DNA of 64,000 nt. It comes from Bacillota bacterium. GTDB lineage: Bacteria > Bacillota > Clostridia > Lachnospirales > Lachnospiraceae. Shown in pieces: positions 51,869 through 61,939 of the stretch. The notes below the pieces were generated by a model, which saw only the letters and a program-made list of their open reading frames with translations, did no database searches and was not told where the DNA came from. The DNA lies in contig JAEYOY010000043.1 of NCBI GenBank assembly GCA_023411215.1, forward strand, positions 1 to 64,000, read 5' to 3'. Position numbers and translations under genes: made by a program. The stretch's first letter is position 1. Every line of letters begins with the position of its first letter.

Positions 51869-54800
51869 TTATTCTCCGAAGATCTCAGCCTTGATCTCAT
51901 CGGTGGATTTCTTTGCTAGGTTGCGATATGCATGTCCGGGCAGTCTCTGGTCAAAGCCACAGGCAGAACGATACTCACAATAAGCACAGGCAGTTTTTTT
52001 GTCAGAACGATAGGGGTTCAGCCTCGTATCTCCTGATAGAATCTGTCTGCTATCCTCAACCAGCTTATGATTAACATAATCCACCAAAGCCTTTATCTGT
52101 TTCTTACTTGCCGCCTGGGATCTTTTTGCCAGTCCACCCTCTTTGTTCGTCTCAATCGGAATAATTTCAGACTTTGCACTGGGTCTCAATGTGTTATCCG
52201 GCCCTTCTAGCTTGGCATCCATTAATGCTACTACTTTGCTGTCGCCATTGACCAATCCATTCATCCGAAGACTGCGATAGATATCCTCTTCCACCTGATC
52301 CGATTTTGCAACGATCGGATCGTCAATGTGATAATAGAATATTCCGGAAGGAACAATCTCCTTTGCAGGATATATTTTAGCCAGATAATCCATCGCTGCG
52401 CTTAGATATACCGACAGCTGCTGTTGTAGACCATAATAAATACTTCCGATGTCAAAGAAGGTGTTGCCGGATTTATAATCAATAACACGAACATAAACCT
52501 TATCCCCATCCTCATATAGATCGAGTCGGTCAATTCTTCCTGACAAGGTCAGAGCCGTATCCGGAATATGATAAAAGGGCATCTCATAACCTGCCGGCTC
52601 AAATGCTCCCTGTCTAATCTGATTACAAAGTGCCCATAAGGTACGTATTGTAATTCGTTCCATTCTGGTGATCAGATATTCATTTCGTTTGTTGCTTCGA
52701 AGGATCGAATTCTCATAATCCTCTACCGCCTGTTGAACACTCTGGGCTGCCCACTCCTCCCGAACCTCATCTGGAATGGTATGCCAGTTATATTCTGCAC
52801 CGTCCAGGCGCTTGGAGAAGTTATCAATTGCATTGTGAAAGATATTACCAATATCCGGTATCGCCAGCTTGTATTCCTTCCGTTCCTCCAGAGATAAGCC
52901 ATAGTTCATAAAATGCGCGAAGGCACAACCGGCATATCGCTCTAATCTGGTAACACTTCCTTTTAGCTCCATGCCATAGAGTAATCTGGCAGCTTCCTTA
53001 GAAATACCGTTTTCGTTATTGATATAGAACGCTCCTTGCAGGAGCTTCTGAAGTATGCGATTCTTCTCCTCCTTGGAACGATAATAAAGAAACAACTCCT
53101 TCCATAGCTCCGTCGTATCCTTCTGTTGATATCCGCGAAGTCCCTGGGAGAGATAGGAAAGTCCGTCATCCTTAAGAATATGTTCTACATCCTCTACATA
53201 ATCATCCTCGTCAACAACCGATAACCGCGGGAAGAGCTGCTTCAGCTTACCGATCAGGAAGGAGGGACCCACTGTCTTCCCTTCCTCATTGACCTTATGA
53301 TAAGTAACATATAGCTTATTCTTCGGCTTAGTCATATTCAGATAGATATAGAACTGCTCTGTAAATGCCTGCTGGCGTTTGGTCGGAGCAAGCTCAATCT
53401 CATTGTTTATCAACAATTCACGTTCAATATCAGAGAAAATTCCACCACTGCTGATTGCCTTGGGGATAATTCCTTCATTTACACCGATAAAGAACAATGC
53501 TTTTATATCCTTTAATCTGGTACGCTCCGTATCTCCGACAACAACCTCATCAACTCCGGGTGGTATTAGCCCCACCTTCACCTCGACAAAGCCGGTATCA
53601 AGAATCTCACCAAATTCCTTTAGGCTGCACCTCTCCATTCCAAGTAGGAGAACCATCTGATCATAGAGCTCCATAATAATCGGATAGACCTGCTCGAATT
53701 CCTTCGCAATCAAGTGCTGATTCTCATCCGTAAATTGCTTACGATACTCCTCTAATTTCTGCTCCACCCTGAGCCTGACACCAAGCTCATAGAGCGCTGT
53801 AGTATAATCACGTAAGGTCTTATCCTTATCCCGAAGCACCTCATAAAGTGGTCCAACCATCTCCATCAAATGCACTCTTGACCGGTTAATCTGTTCCAAA
53901 TCTAAAGCTTCTCTGCTTTTATAATTTCTCTTGAAGGGCTCACTCCACCTTCTATGACCACGAATTCCCGTTGCTAGAATATAATTCTCCAATCGGTCAA
54001 TCTCTTCCTCCCCGATATCGGTAAGTCCGGTACGCAGAAAACGGAATACTCCTTCATAACTAAAATCCTCACTGACGATGGAGACTGCAGAACGAAGAAG
54101 CTCTACGAAAGGATTATTCAGAATATCCTTCTTATAGTCAACAAAGCAGGGGATGCCGGCCTGTGCAAAGCTGCGCTTGGCAATTCTACCGTATTCTTCC
54201 ACATTCCCGGATACCACTGCGATATCGTGATAGCGATAGCCCTTCTCCCGGACCAGTCGCTTAATTTCTCTTGTTACAAAATCAACCTCTGCCTTCATAT
54301 CCTTAGCGGCATGAATCTCAATATTCTCCTGCTCCTCATAATAGGGCTGATAGGGAAATCGAAACAGATTGTGTTCCAGAGAAGCCAATCCCTCAGACTC
54401 AAGAAAACGATAGGGTACTCTCATTCCGCTTCTACGTTCCGCATAGACCGGGTCCAGGGTCTCTACCTGTTCCTCCTGTGCTAATTGCTGTAGCTTTTGA
54501 ATGGTTTTTTTACTAAGGCCAAATAGCTGGTGCTCCTCCACTATACCGCCTAGCTCCTCCGAGGGGTCAATCGTTACAGTAATCATTACCTTCTTCGCGT
54601 AGCGGAGCATTTTACGTAGCACCTGATATTGGCAGGGAGTAAAGCCGGTAAAACCATCAAGACAGATTACGGTTCCCTTAATCCATTCAGAATGGTCGAT
54701 TGCCTCATTTAATACAACAAGCAGCTCCTCTGCGGTAATATATCTTTCCTTCATAAAATCCTGAAAGCCTTCGTATATCGTTAAAAGATCCTTAAGCTTT

Positions 54801-55261
54801 GCTTTAAGCACCGGCTTCTTACCCACAACCTCGAACATCTTCTCAAAATCCTTGGGCTGGACATTGTATTGATACAGCTCCGATAATACTGATTTAAGCT
54901 CACCAATAAAGCCCGGCTTTCTGACATTGGAACCAAACAGAATTAAATCCGCTCGCTTCTCAGCCACCACCTTGCGCAGCATCATACTCTTTCCTGTATC
55001 CTCTAATACCGGCGCTTTATATCCTCCAACTTCATCAAAAATCCGGTAAGCAAAACGCAAAAAGCTAAGGATATCCACATTCATGACCCCATGCTCCGGG
55101 TGCATTGTGACGATATCCTTCTGGGTCTGTAGCGTAAACTGCTCCGGCACCAGCACCAGATAATTGGTCTCGGGATTTCGCTTTGATTCTTCGATTACTT
55201 CACGATACATCTGATAGGATTTGCCCGAACCGGCACTTCCAAGAAATAATTGTAAGGACAT
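51869..55261 (-). CDS. addB: ATP-dependent helicase/deoxyribonuclease subunit B
   Basis: A 1130-residue partner of AddA. MSLQLFLGSAGSGKSYQMY holds the Walker A motif, though AddB helicase activity is usually lost. The C-terminal nuclease domain has RVIDYKSGN and an iron-sulfur set made by CAFAHF and the late CAYCEYRSACGFDQRLPG. GGGAGG precedes the ATG at 55261; the longer frame upstream is excluded. It is divergent from the small membrane protein gene at 55366, with about 100 bases for both promoters. Confidence 0.96.
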   Translation of the reverse strand: MSLQLFLGSAGSGKSYQMYREVIEESKRNPETNYLVLVPEQFTLQTQKDIVTMHPEHGVMNVDILSFLRFAYRIFDEVGGYKAPVLEDTGKSMMLRKVVAEKRADLILFGSNVRKPGFIGELKSVLSELYQYNVQPKDFEKMFEVVGKKPVLKAKLKDLLTIYEGFQDFMKERYITAEELLVVLNEAIDHSEWIKGTVICLDGFTGFTPCQYQVLRKMLRYAKKVMITVTIDPSEELGGIVEEHQLFGLSKKTIQKLQQLAQEEQVETLDPVYAERRSGMRVPYRFLESEGLASLEHNLFRFPYQPYYEEQENIEIHAAKDMKAEVDFVTREIKRLVREKGYRYHDIAVVSGNVEEYGRIAKRSFAQAGIPCFVDYKKDILNNPFVELLRSAVSIVSEDFSYEGVFRFLRTGLTDIGEEEIDRLENYILATGIRGHRRWSEPFKRNYKSREALDLEQINRSRVHLMEMVGPLYEVLRDKDKTLRDYTTALYELGVRLRVEQKLEEYRKQFTDENQHLIAKEFEQVYPIIMELYDQMVLLLGMERCSLKEFGEILDTGFVEVKVGLIPPGVDEVVVGDTERTRLKDIKALFFIGVNEGIIPKAISSGGIFSDIERELLINNEIELAPTKRQQAFTEQFYIYLNMTKPKNKLYVTYHKVNEEGKTVGPSFLIGKLKQLFPRLSVVDEDDYVEDVEHILKDDGLSYLSQGLRGYQQKDTTELWKELFLYYRSKEEKNRILQKLLQGAFYINNENGISKEAARLLYGMELKGSVTRLERYAGCAFAHFMNYGLSLEERKEYKLAIPDIGNIFHNAIDNFSKRLDGAEYNWHTIPDEVREEWAAQSVQQAVEDYENSILRSNKRNEYLITRMERITIRTLWALCNQIRQGAFEPAGYEMPFYHIPDTALTLSGRIDRLDLYEDGDKVYVRVIDYKSGNTFFDIGSIYYGLQQQLSVYLSAAMDYLAKIYPAKEIVPSGIFYYHIDDPIVAKSDQVEEDIYRSLRMNGLVNGDSKVVALMDAKLEGPDNTLRPSAKSEIIPIETNKEGGLAKRSQAASKKQIKALVDYVNHKLVEDSRQILSGDTRLNPYRSDKKTACAYCEYRSACGFDQRLPGHAYRNLAKKSTDEIKAEIFGE

Positions 55262-55365
55262 AAAATATCCTCCCATCAATAAAATATATCTGCATAAAAC
55301 AGAAACGAGTTTAATAATATATATTAAGATTAAGACATGAAGCAAATCATGCTCGGAGGTTAATA

Positions 55366-55803
55366 ATGGCAAAGACGAAAATAGTCGTTATCCAATTAAA
55401 AGAAATCATATATACAGTGATTTTTGCAGCGTTAGGAATTCTTCTGATTCTACTTCTCATATTCATGTTCAGGCCTAACAAGGATGATAAAGCAGCTTCT
55501 ACAGAAACTGATCTGTATACTGCAGGTGTATATACCTCCTCCATCAGTCTGAATGATACTGCTCTCAACTTGGAGGTTGTGGTGGATAAGAATCACATTA
55601 ACAAGGTGAGCATCAAGAATATCGATGAGGCAATCACTACTATGTTCCCTCTGCTAGATCCTTCTCTGGAAGCCATTGCAACCCAACTGTATAATGATGT
55701 TCCTCTGGATCAGCTTGAACTCTTAGAGGACAAAAAATACACGCAGCAACTTTTGATTGAAGCCATAAAACTGGCTCTTGAAAAAGCACAAGTAGAAGAA
55801 TAA
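55366..55803 (+). CDS. Single-pass membrane protein with FMN-binding-like fold, unknown function
   Basis: A 145-residue protein: short basic start, one membrane segment (about 16-35), then an extracellular domain. The stretch LYTAGVYTSSISLNDTALNLEVVVDKNHINKVSIKN resembles the first strands of FMN_bind domains (G-x-Y then strand, strand, I-x-x-V), but the covalent flavin Ser/Thr motif is not visible. GGAGGT is well placed and a terminator follows. Convergent with degV and divergent from addB. Its role is unknown. Confidence 0.7.
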   Translation: MAKTKIVVIQLKEIIYTVIFAALGILLILLLIFMFRPNKDDKAASTETDLYTAGVYTSSISLNDTALNLEVVVDKNHINKVSIKNIDEAITTMFPLLDPSLEAIATQLYNDVPLDQLELLEDKKYTQQLLIEAIKLALEKAQVEE

Positions 55804-55807
55804 CAAG

Positions 55808-55857
55808 GATGCTGTAAAGCTTACTACCTCCGTAACAGCTTTACAGCATTCTTTTTA
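55808..55857 (+). terminator. Rho-independent terminator after the 55366 gene
   Basis: ATGCTGTAAAGC (55809-55820) and GCTTTACAGCAT (55838-55849) form a perfect 12-bp stem followed by TCTTTTTAT. Confidence 0.88.
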
Positions 55858-55896
55858 TGTTCATCTAATTATCTCACACCCTTTGGACATATGGTG

Positions 55897-56781
55897 TCAA
55901 TTCGTTAAATATTTTTTAAAAGGAGACTCTTCATTCAAAAAAATAATTCCAATAATCCCCGGACCGGTATGGGCTCCGATGGCACAGCCCACGAAATTAA
56001 TTATAAATCTCTTGCAACCGTAAACATTAGAAAGCTGCTCCTCCATCGCCTTCATCGCCTGGGCATCATCACCATGAACTATTCCAACGACCTGGTTAGC
56101 AAGATCAGCCCCTCGTTCACCAACAATTTCAATCAGACGTTTTAAGGATTTCTGTCTTCCTCTCACCTTTTCAATGGATTCTAATGCTCCTATGTCATTC
56201 ACATGGATAATTGGCTTGATATCCAATAATCCCCCTGCAATTGCTGAGGTCCGGCTGAGCCTTCCTCCCTTTAACAGGTATTCCAAGGTACTAACCGTAA
56301 AAACCTGCTCTGCATGCTCACAATGCCACCTAATGCCATCAATGATTTCCTGCTTGGATGCTCCATTCTTCTGCATCAAAAGAGCATAATAGGTAGCGAT
56401 ACCAAACCCTAAGGAGGCACACTTTGAATCTATAATTGTTAGATCAAAATCAGGATACTGTTCTAAAAGTTCTGTCTTTGCAATATTGGCTGCATTAAAG
56501 GTTCCCGCAATTCCGGTGGAAAAGCAGATATAGATAACCTCGTCCCCATTCTTTGCATAGGGTTCAAAATTATCGTAAAACATCTGAGTATTAATGTGGT
56601 AGGTCTTTATATCCTTCCCACTCCGCAGGATATCGTAAAATTCCTCAGGCATGATTGTCTCGCCGTCAAAATAATCCTTCTCATCAATAACCACCGGTGT
56701 CGGAATCACATGAAGGTGAAATCGGTCAATCACCTCTCTTGATATATCTGAAGCTGAATCTGTAATAATCTTTAGTGCCAA
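55897..56781 (-). CDS. DegV-family fatty-acid-binding protein
   Basis: A 294-residue protein with the DegV start MALKIITDSASDISRE and the lipid-head-group contacts in YICFSTGIAGTFNAA and LEYLLKGGRLSR, then the C-terminal AHTGPGIIGI. DegV/FakB proteins bind fatty acids, handing them to FakA for phosphorylation; no fakA is nearby. The likely start is TTG at 56781 with AGGAGGAAG upstream. It lies 35 bases downstream of nadE on the same strand, so co-transcription is likely. Confidence 0.92.
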   Translation of the reverse strand: MALKIITDSASDISREVIDRFHLHVIPTPVVIDEKDYFDGETIMPEEFYDILRSGKDIKTYHINTQMFYDNFEPYAKNGDEVIYICFSTGIAGTFNAANIAKTELLEQYPDFDLTIIDSKCASLGFGIATYYALLMQKNGASKQEIIDGIRWHCEHAEQVFTVSTLEYLLKGGRLSRTSAIAGGLLDIKPIIHVNDIGALESIEKVRGRQKSLKRLIEIVGERGADLANQVVGIVHGDDAQAMKAMEEQLSNVYGCKRFIINFVGCAIGAHTGPGIIGIIFLNEESPFKKYLTN

Positions 56782-56816
56782 TTATTCTTCCTCCTAATTC
56801 TGTGAGTATCTTAAAT

Positions 56817-58745
56817 TTACGATAACAGGTCCAACTCTTTCATCCATAGTGCAGGTGAGGCATCGCTCGGCATTCTTAAATCACCTCTCGGGGAAACAGA
56901 TACACTTCCTACCTTCGGACCATCCGGTAGACAGGAGCGCTTGAATTGCTGAGTGAAAAATCTCCGATAGAACACCTTTAACCACTTCAATATCACTTTA
57001 TCCTCATAACGATTCACAAAGGCAATTTTGGCCAATCGGTATACCTTGGAAGGCTCAAAGCCAAACCTTAGAATATAGTAAAGGAAAAAGTCATGAAGCT
57101 CATAAGGTCCAACAATATCCTCTGTCTTCTGTGATATCTCTCCATCCTTCGGAGGAAGGAGCTCAGGACTTACCGGAGTATCTAAGATATCCCTCAGTAC
57201 ATCGCTTAACTTCTCATCTCCTGTGGTATCCGCAAAATATTCTACCAGATACCTTACCAAGGTCTTCGGCACAGAAGCATTCACACCATACATAGACATA
57301 TGATCTCCGTTATAGGTAGCCCAGCCAAGGGCAAGCTCGGACATATCTCCTGTTCCAATGACAAAGCCATTATATTTACCAGCGATATCCATCAGCACCT
57401 GCGTACGTTCTCTCGCCTGGCTATTCTCATAGGTCAGGTCGTGCTGATTTGCATCGTGTCCAATATCCTTAAAATGAAGTTCAACCGCATCTCGAATCGG
57501 CACCTCCATGAAGGTGACGCCAAGGCATTTCGCTAAATCAACGGCGTTCTGATAGGTTCGGTCAGTCGTCCCGAAGCAAGGCATCGTAACCGCAACAATT
57601 CCCTTCTTATCGTAACCCAACAACTCAAAGGCCTTATCTGTCACCAACAGTGCCAGGGTAGAATCAAGTCCACCTGAGATACCAACAACCGCACAGCTTG
57701 TGTTTATATGAGCTAGTCTAGTCTTCAGACCCATGGACTGAATATTAATGATATCCTGACAGCGCTTCTCCCGGTCTGCTTTACCGGAGGGTACAAAGGG
57801 AGCAGAATCGATGTGTCTCGTTAAGGTCAGCTCGGGAATCCCTGATCTTACCTGAGGGAAGGAGAAGGGTATTACCTGATACGGATTGGTATTCTGACCA
57901 AGATAGGTATTCATTCTCATACGCTCACTCTTTAGCTTACCGAGATCGAGCTCACTAGAGATCATTCCATTCTGAAAGGAAACTGACTCTGCCAGCAGGA
58001 TTCCGTTTTCTGCGATCAGGTTATGACCTGCAAACACTACATCTGTGGTTGATTCTCCTTCCCCCGCATCGGCATACAGATAACCGCATACCAACTTAGC
58101 AGACTGGTTCTTCACCAGTTCTCTACGGAAGGATTCCTTTCCGGTCACCTCATCGCTGGCAGAAAGATTTGCGATGACTGAAGCACCCGCAATACAATGA
58201 GAGATGCTGGGTGACTGAGGAATCCAAAGATCCTCGCAAATCTCAACACCGAGTATAAATTCCGGCATCTCACTATTCTGAAACAAAATCCGGGAACCAA
58301 AATAGATCTCTTCTCCCAGGAAATTGATTGATATCGGGTCTACAATCCCTGAGGTAAAATGTCTGGCTTCGTAAAATTCGGTATAGTTTGGTATACTGAT
58401 CTTCGGGATTAACCCCAGAACCTTTCCGTCCTGAATTACGGCAGCTGTATTATACAGCTTACCCTTCACAAGATAAGGAAGCCCAACTACCACCACCGGA
58501 TCTAACCCCTTCGTAAAGGAAGCAATCTTCCCTACGCTCTCCATGGCTCCACGAAGTAAGGTGTCCTGCAGGAACAGATCCCCACAGGTATATCCGGTAA
58601 TACACAGCTCAGGAAATACAACCAATTTAATCTCCTGCTTCTGTGCTTCTTCTATTAACTCTATAATTCGATCGGTATTGTATCCGCAGTCTGCAACTCG
58701 GATAACCGGGGTTGCTGCGGCAACTCGAATAAACCCATGCTTCAT
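56817..58745 (-). CDS. nadE: Glutamine-dependent NAD+ synthetase
   Basis: A 642-residue two-domain enzyme converting deamido-NAD to NAD with glutamine. The N-terminal nitrilase-type glutaminase (about 5-300) has FPELCITGYTCGDL, the Lys region and Cys in LGVEICEDLW; the C-terminal synthetase has the PP-loop GISGGLDSTLAL (near 355). Length is typical of fused NadE. The ATG at 58745 is 13 bases from AAAGG; the ATG at 58757 would be too close to it, so the start is uncertain by four codons. degV follows. Confidence 0.95.
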   Translation of the reverse strand: MKHGFIRVAAATPVIRVADCGYNTDRIIELIEEAQKQEIKLVVFPELCITGYTCGDLFLQDTLLRGAMESVGKIASFTKGLDPVVVVGLPYLVKGKLYNTAAVIQDGKVLGLIPKISIPNYTEFYEARHFTSGIVDPISINFLGEEIYFGSRILFQNSEMPEFILGVEICEDLWIPQSPSISHCIAGASVIANLSASDEVTGKESFRRELVKNQSAKLVCGYLYADAGEGESTTDVVFAGHNLIAENGILLAESVSFQNGMISSELDLGKLKSERMRMNTYLGQNTNPYQVIPFSFPQVRSGIPELTLTRHIDSAPFVPSGKADREKRCQDIINIQSMGLKTRLAHINTSCAVVGISGGLDSTLALLVTDKAFELLGYDKKGIVAVTMPCFGTTDRTYQNAVDLAKCLGVTFMEVPIRDAVELHFKDIGHDANQHDLTYENSQARERTQVLMDIAGKYNGFVIGTGDMSELALGWATYNGDHMSMYGVNASVPKTLVRYLVEYFADTTGDEKLSDVLRDILDTPVSPELLPPKDGEISQKTEDIVGPYELHDFFLYYILRFGFEPSKVYRLAKIAFVNRYEDKVILKWLKVFYRRFFTQQFKRSCLPDGPKVGSVSVSPRGDLRMPSDASPALWMKELDLLS

Positions 58746-58803
58746 GATAATAACCATGCCTTTCTTAAAGCCTGCAAACTTTGGACCGCAGGCACAAATT
58801 TGC

Positions 58804-58829
58804 GTGTGGAAAATCTTGATTTTTCACAC
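58804..58829. other. Hairpin upstream of nadE
   Basis: GTGTGGAAAATC (58804-58815) pairs with GATTTTTCACAC (58818-58829) except one position; the tip loop must open by a base or two. It lies about 60 bases before the nadE start and has no T-run. Confidence 0.5.
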
Positions 58830-58987
58830 TAAGCCTCCTATGAACATAAATCTTCTATGTTTTATTATAAGTTATTCTGTCCAAAAAAGACAAGCATATT
58901 ATACTTCTTTCTTTCAATGCTTTTTATCCCTGGTACTCTTTCATAATCAACTTCATAGATATTTTAGGATTCGTGACGTTTCTATTT

Positions 58988-59917
58988 CTATTCCGCATTG
59001 ATGGTCTTTTCAAAGAGAGTGGTCTCATGGATCGCTTTCATTCCAGCTTTTTCATATAATCGATATGCACCTGACAGGTTAGCCGCGTCCACGCCCAGAG
59101 AAACCACCTGCTGACCTGCTGCATGCGACGCAGATAATGCCTGCTGCAACAAAGCCATTCCTAACCCTCTCCCGCGATATGGACGTCGAACACCAATATG
59201 ATTGACAAAAAGAGTATCTTCGTTCATTCGTGATAAGGCAAAGCCTACTATGTCACCTTGTTCATTCCGCGCCAGAAACCACCACTTAGGATCAAAGGAG
59301 GTCAATTTTGTCTTCTCAAGCCATTCCTCGAAAATCGGTGCATCAAAATCCCAATGATCCGTAAAGGCCTCAACATAAGCATCATAAACGAACCTTTCAT
59401 CCTGATCCGGCACAAAGGTCGTTATAACAATGTCTTCAGGGACGATTGGAGTGGGCGGTGCTTCCTCCATTCTTATGCTCATACGTTTGTAAAAACGAAC
59501 AGGCAGAAATCCCCGTGTCCTTAACAAGCCTTGTGCATCCGCACGCAGGGATGGAATAAGATTTTGGAGGCGCTTTGTGATGCCTGAAGAATTTGCCAAT
59601 GTTTTCGCCCGCTCTTCAATCGAATTCAGAAGCATAGTACCCACGCCAATCCCTCTCGCTGACGGCAATACAAATCCATAGCTGAATAGTTTTTCCTCAC
59701 TATCCTCTTCCAGAAAGGCATAACCTACGATTATTTTATCTTCGTTTTCTACTACCCAGACATTATTTAGCATATCAAAGCTGCTCCACATATCTAAGAG
59801 CTCTTGCAAATCAAAATCAGGTGCCCCAAAATCACAGATATCACAGGCAATAACCAGGTTAAATACTTCCTCTGCATCCTCCTGTCTCGGAGGGCGTATG
59901 ATTAATTTATATTTCAT
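58988..59917 (-). CDS. Tandem GNAT acetyltransferase
   Basis: A 309-residue protein with two GNAT folds in the manner of mycothiol-synthase-like proteins. The first (about 1-150) has SYGFVLPSARGIGVGTMLL and the second (about 165-305) has NHIGVRRPYRGRGLGMALLQQAL followed by LGVDAANLSGAYRLYEKAGM. Both acetyl-CoA loops look intact. The ATG at 59917 follows GGAGAAAAG; an in-frame ATG 12 codons earlier is possible. The substrate is unknown. Upstream lies the 6S RNA locus. Confidence 0.82.
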   Translation of the reverse strand: MKYKLIIRPPRQEDAEEVFNLVIACDICDFGAPDFDLQELLDMWSSFDMLNNVWVVENEDKIIVGYAFLEEDSEEKLFSYGFVLPSARGIGVGTMLLNSIEERAKTLANSSGITKRLQNLIPSLRADAQGLLRTRGFLPVRFYKRMSIRMEEAPPTPIVPEDIVITTFVPDQDERFVYDAYVEAFTDHWDFDAPIFEEWLEKTKLTSFDPKWWFLARNEQGDIVGFALSRMNEDTLFVNHIGVRRPYRGRGLGMALLQQALSASHAAGQQVVSLGVDAANLSGAYRLYEKAGMKAIHETTLFEKTINAE

Positions 59918-60118
59918 AATTATCTTTTCTCCATAGTCTTTCATATATGACAAATTGTAACATTGGATTTTATATCCATCTATCTTATCATAACGATTTC
60001 AATATATGAAAGCAATATATTTTATGAATCCTTTTTCCGGTTACCAAAGAAATTACGGAATTCATTGGTTTTTACATGAAGTTATTCAGAATCCACCTGC
60101 ATGATGATTTATTTTACC

Positions 60119-60150
60119 ACGAAAAAAAAGCGGCTCGTGGCCGCTTTTAT
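60119..60150 (-). terminator. Rho-independent terminator of the 6S-like RNA
   Basis: Reverse strand AAAAGCGGC-cacga-GCCGC followed by eight T. It lies just past the 3' arm of the 6S-like structure. Confidence 0.85.
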
Positions 60151-60340
60151 CATTAGTATTATACCCAAAATGCCGTTTCTTGTATTTTGACTCCTAGCAA
60201 AGCTAGGTGGGTAACCGCACATAAGCTTCTGCCTTCCACTGCAAACGGTGGCTTGACATCTACTTAAGAATAATAGGAATCCCTTTTTAATCATGTAGGT
60301 TCAAAATAACAAGAGTGTCGAACATCTCAGGAATTACCTT
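60125..60340 (-). ncRNA. ssrS: 6S RNA (RNA polymerase regulator)
   Basis: The reverse-strand transcript from 60340 begins AAGGTAATTCCTGAGATGTTCG and later has TTTTGAACCTAC and AAAAAGGGATTCC; its 3' part has AACGGCATTTTGGG. The 5' CC-GAGATG-TT pairs with GG-CATTTT-GG using G-U pairs, as the closing stem of E. coli 6S RNA pairs CTCTGAGATGTT with GGCATCTCGG. 6S RNA mimics an open promoter and binds sigma-70/A holoenzyme. Length (about 180-215), a full consensus promoter and a terminator support it. An overlapping 61-codon frame is not considered real. Confidence 0.75.
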
Positions 60341-60346
60341 AACTAT

Positions 60347-60375
60347 ATTATAAACTATTATCTACTATTTTTCAA
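60347..60375 (-). promoter_or_regulatory. Strong predicted promoter of the 6S RNA
   Basis: Reverse strand TTGAAA (60370-60375), 17-base spacer, consensus TATAAT (60347-60352), placing the 5' end at about 60340. Confidence 0.8.
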
Positions 60376-60450
60376 GATTATTATCTGTTTTTAGCCCAGT
60401 AACTTTTGCCACAGTCAAAGCTATTTTTTTCCATCTTGTAGTGATGCTAT

Positions 60451-61929
60451 TTACACATCTTCTTCAAAAAGCGGGAAGGTAAAGATGAATTCCGAACCTA
60501 TTCCAGGAGTGGAATTCACCCCGATGGTTCCATCGTGCTTTAAGGCAATCTGTTTCGCTATAGCAAGCCCGAGCCCTGTACCGCTTGCATTTTGACGCAG
60601 GTTGGATTTATAGAACTTCTCAAATATATTGTTAATATCCGAAGGATCAATGCCAACACCTTCATCCTTAATGGATACAATTATTTTGTCCGCTTTCTCA
60701 ATTTTTATGTGAACGGTTCTATTTTCCTCTGAGAATTTAATCGCATTATCAAGGATAACCATAAACATCTGACGTAATCGGTCATAATCGCCTAATATCA
60801 TATTAATCGGTTCTTCCTTGATTACCTCAATTTTAATACTTTTCTTTTCGGCAATCGTTCCTGCACTACGAATGATATCCTCAAATACCTGATTAAGGTT
60901 AACCGGTTCACTATCAATTGCAAAGTCGGGATTCTGAATTTTTGATAATAGCAAAAGATCTCCTACCAGACGTTCCATGGTTTTGCATTCCGAAAGCATT
61001 CGGTCATAATACTGGTGAACCTTTTCCTCCTCCTGCACCACACCGTCAGATAAGGTCTCTGTATATGCACGAATTACCGTAATCGGAGTCCGAAGCTCAT
61101 GGGATACATTTGCAAAGAAATCAAACCTCATCTGATCCAGCTTCTTACGTTCTATATCATTCTCCAAGAGCTTCTCCGAGAGGATATCCACCGTTTTAGC
61201 CAGGTCCCCCAGCTCATCATCCCGTTTGATACCGGTCTTTGCTTTATAGTTTCCTGCGGCCAGCTCTAAGGCCGTAACACGCATTCTCGATATTGGCATG
61301 GATAACTCAGTCGCAAATATAATAACGATGACAAATGAGATTCCTAAGGCCACAATACTACTCATAACAATATTTAATAAGCTGCTTTCAACGAGCTCAG
61401 ACTGATCATCCGCTTCGCCTACAATCAAAATAGTGCCGACAACCTCTTGCCCTGCGCCTTTGATTGGAGCAGCCACCGTAATGATCGTCTTCTCATATAC
61501 ATCATCAGCCCATTTTTTATGATTGGTTACTCCTTTGAAGGCCTTATCGATACATTCCACATAAGGAGCATATTCCTCCACGGTTGTAAATACCTCATAA
61601 GAATCACCGGTCTCCATCGAAGAGGGCATCGGGTTGTTTGCTTCCGTATTCGAAATCGCCCAGATATCCCAATTGTTAACCCCGCCTATCATTTTGATAT
61701 CATCGAGAAATCCCTCTTTACCACTAGTAATATAGTCAGATGCCATTTTACCTATCGTATTAGCCTGCCTCTTCATCTCTTTAATATTATTACTCATTGT
61801 CATGTCACTATATAGCTTCATGAAAATTAGACAGATTAATACAGCAGTAACCAATAGCATTACTGCATAATTGAGATATAGCTTAAAGAACAGCCGGTTA
61901 TAGATATGCACCTTATTATCCTTTGACAT
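60451..61929 (-). CDS. Sensor histidine kinase
   Basis: A 492-residue membrane kinase: membrane segment near 18-38, an extracellular sensing domain (40-175), second segment near 185-207, HAMP (208-260), HisKA with phosphorylated His in FFANVSHELRTPITV, and HATPase with N, D and G boxes (DNAIKFS, DEGVGID, GTGLGLAIAKQ). The ATG at 61929 follows GGGGAAG; the longer frame upstream overlaps the regulator gene. It lies 10 bases after the response regulator stop, so they form one operon. The signal is unknown; layout resembles PhoR/WalK-type kinases. Confidence 0.94.
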   Translation of the reverse strand: MSKDNKVHIYNRLFFKLYLNYAVMLLVTAVLICLIFMKLYSDMTMSNNIKEMKRQANTIGKMASDYITSGKEGFLDDIKMIGGVNNWDIWAISNTEANNPMPSSMETGDSYEVFTTVEEYAPYVECIDKAFKGVTNHKKWADDVYEKTIITVAAPIKGAGQEVVGTILIVGEADDQSELVESSLLNIVMSSIVALGISFVIVIIFATELSMPISRMRVTALELAAGNYKAKTGIKRDDELGDLAKTVDILSEKLLENDIERKKLDQMRFDFFANVSHELRTPITVIRAYTETLSDGVVQEEEKVHQYYDRMLSECKTMERLVGDLLLLSKIQNPDFAIDSEPVNLNQVFEDIIRSAGTIAEKKSIKIEVIKEEPINMILGDYDRLRQMFMVILDNAIKFSEENRTVHIKIEKADKIIVSIKDEGVGIDPSDINNIFEKFYKSNLRQNASGTGLGLAIAKQIALKHDGTIGVNSTPGIGSEFIFTFPLFEEDV

Positions 61930-61939
61930 TGGACTTCCC

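Noticed and set aside
60109..60294. A 61-codon reverse-strand ORF
   Set aside because: It lies within the 6S-like RNA and runs through its terminator; no family-like sequence.
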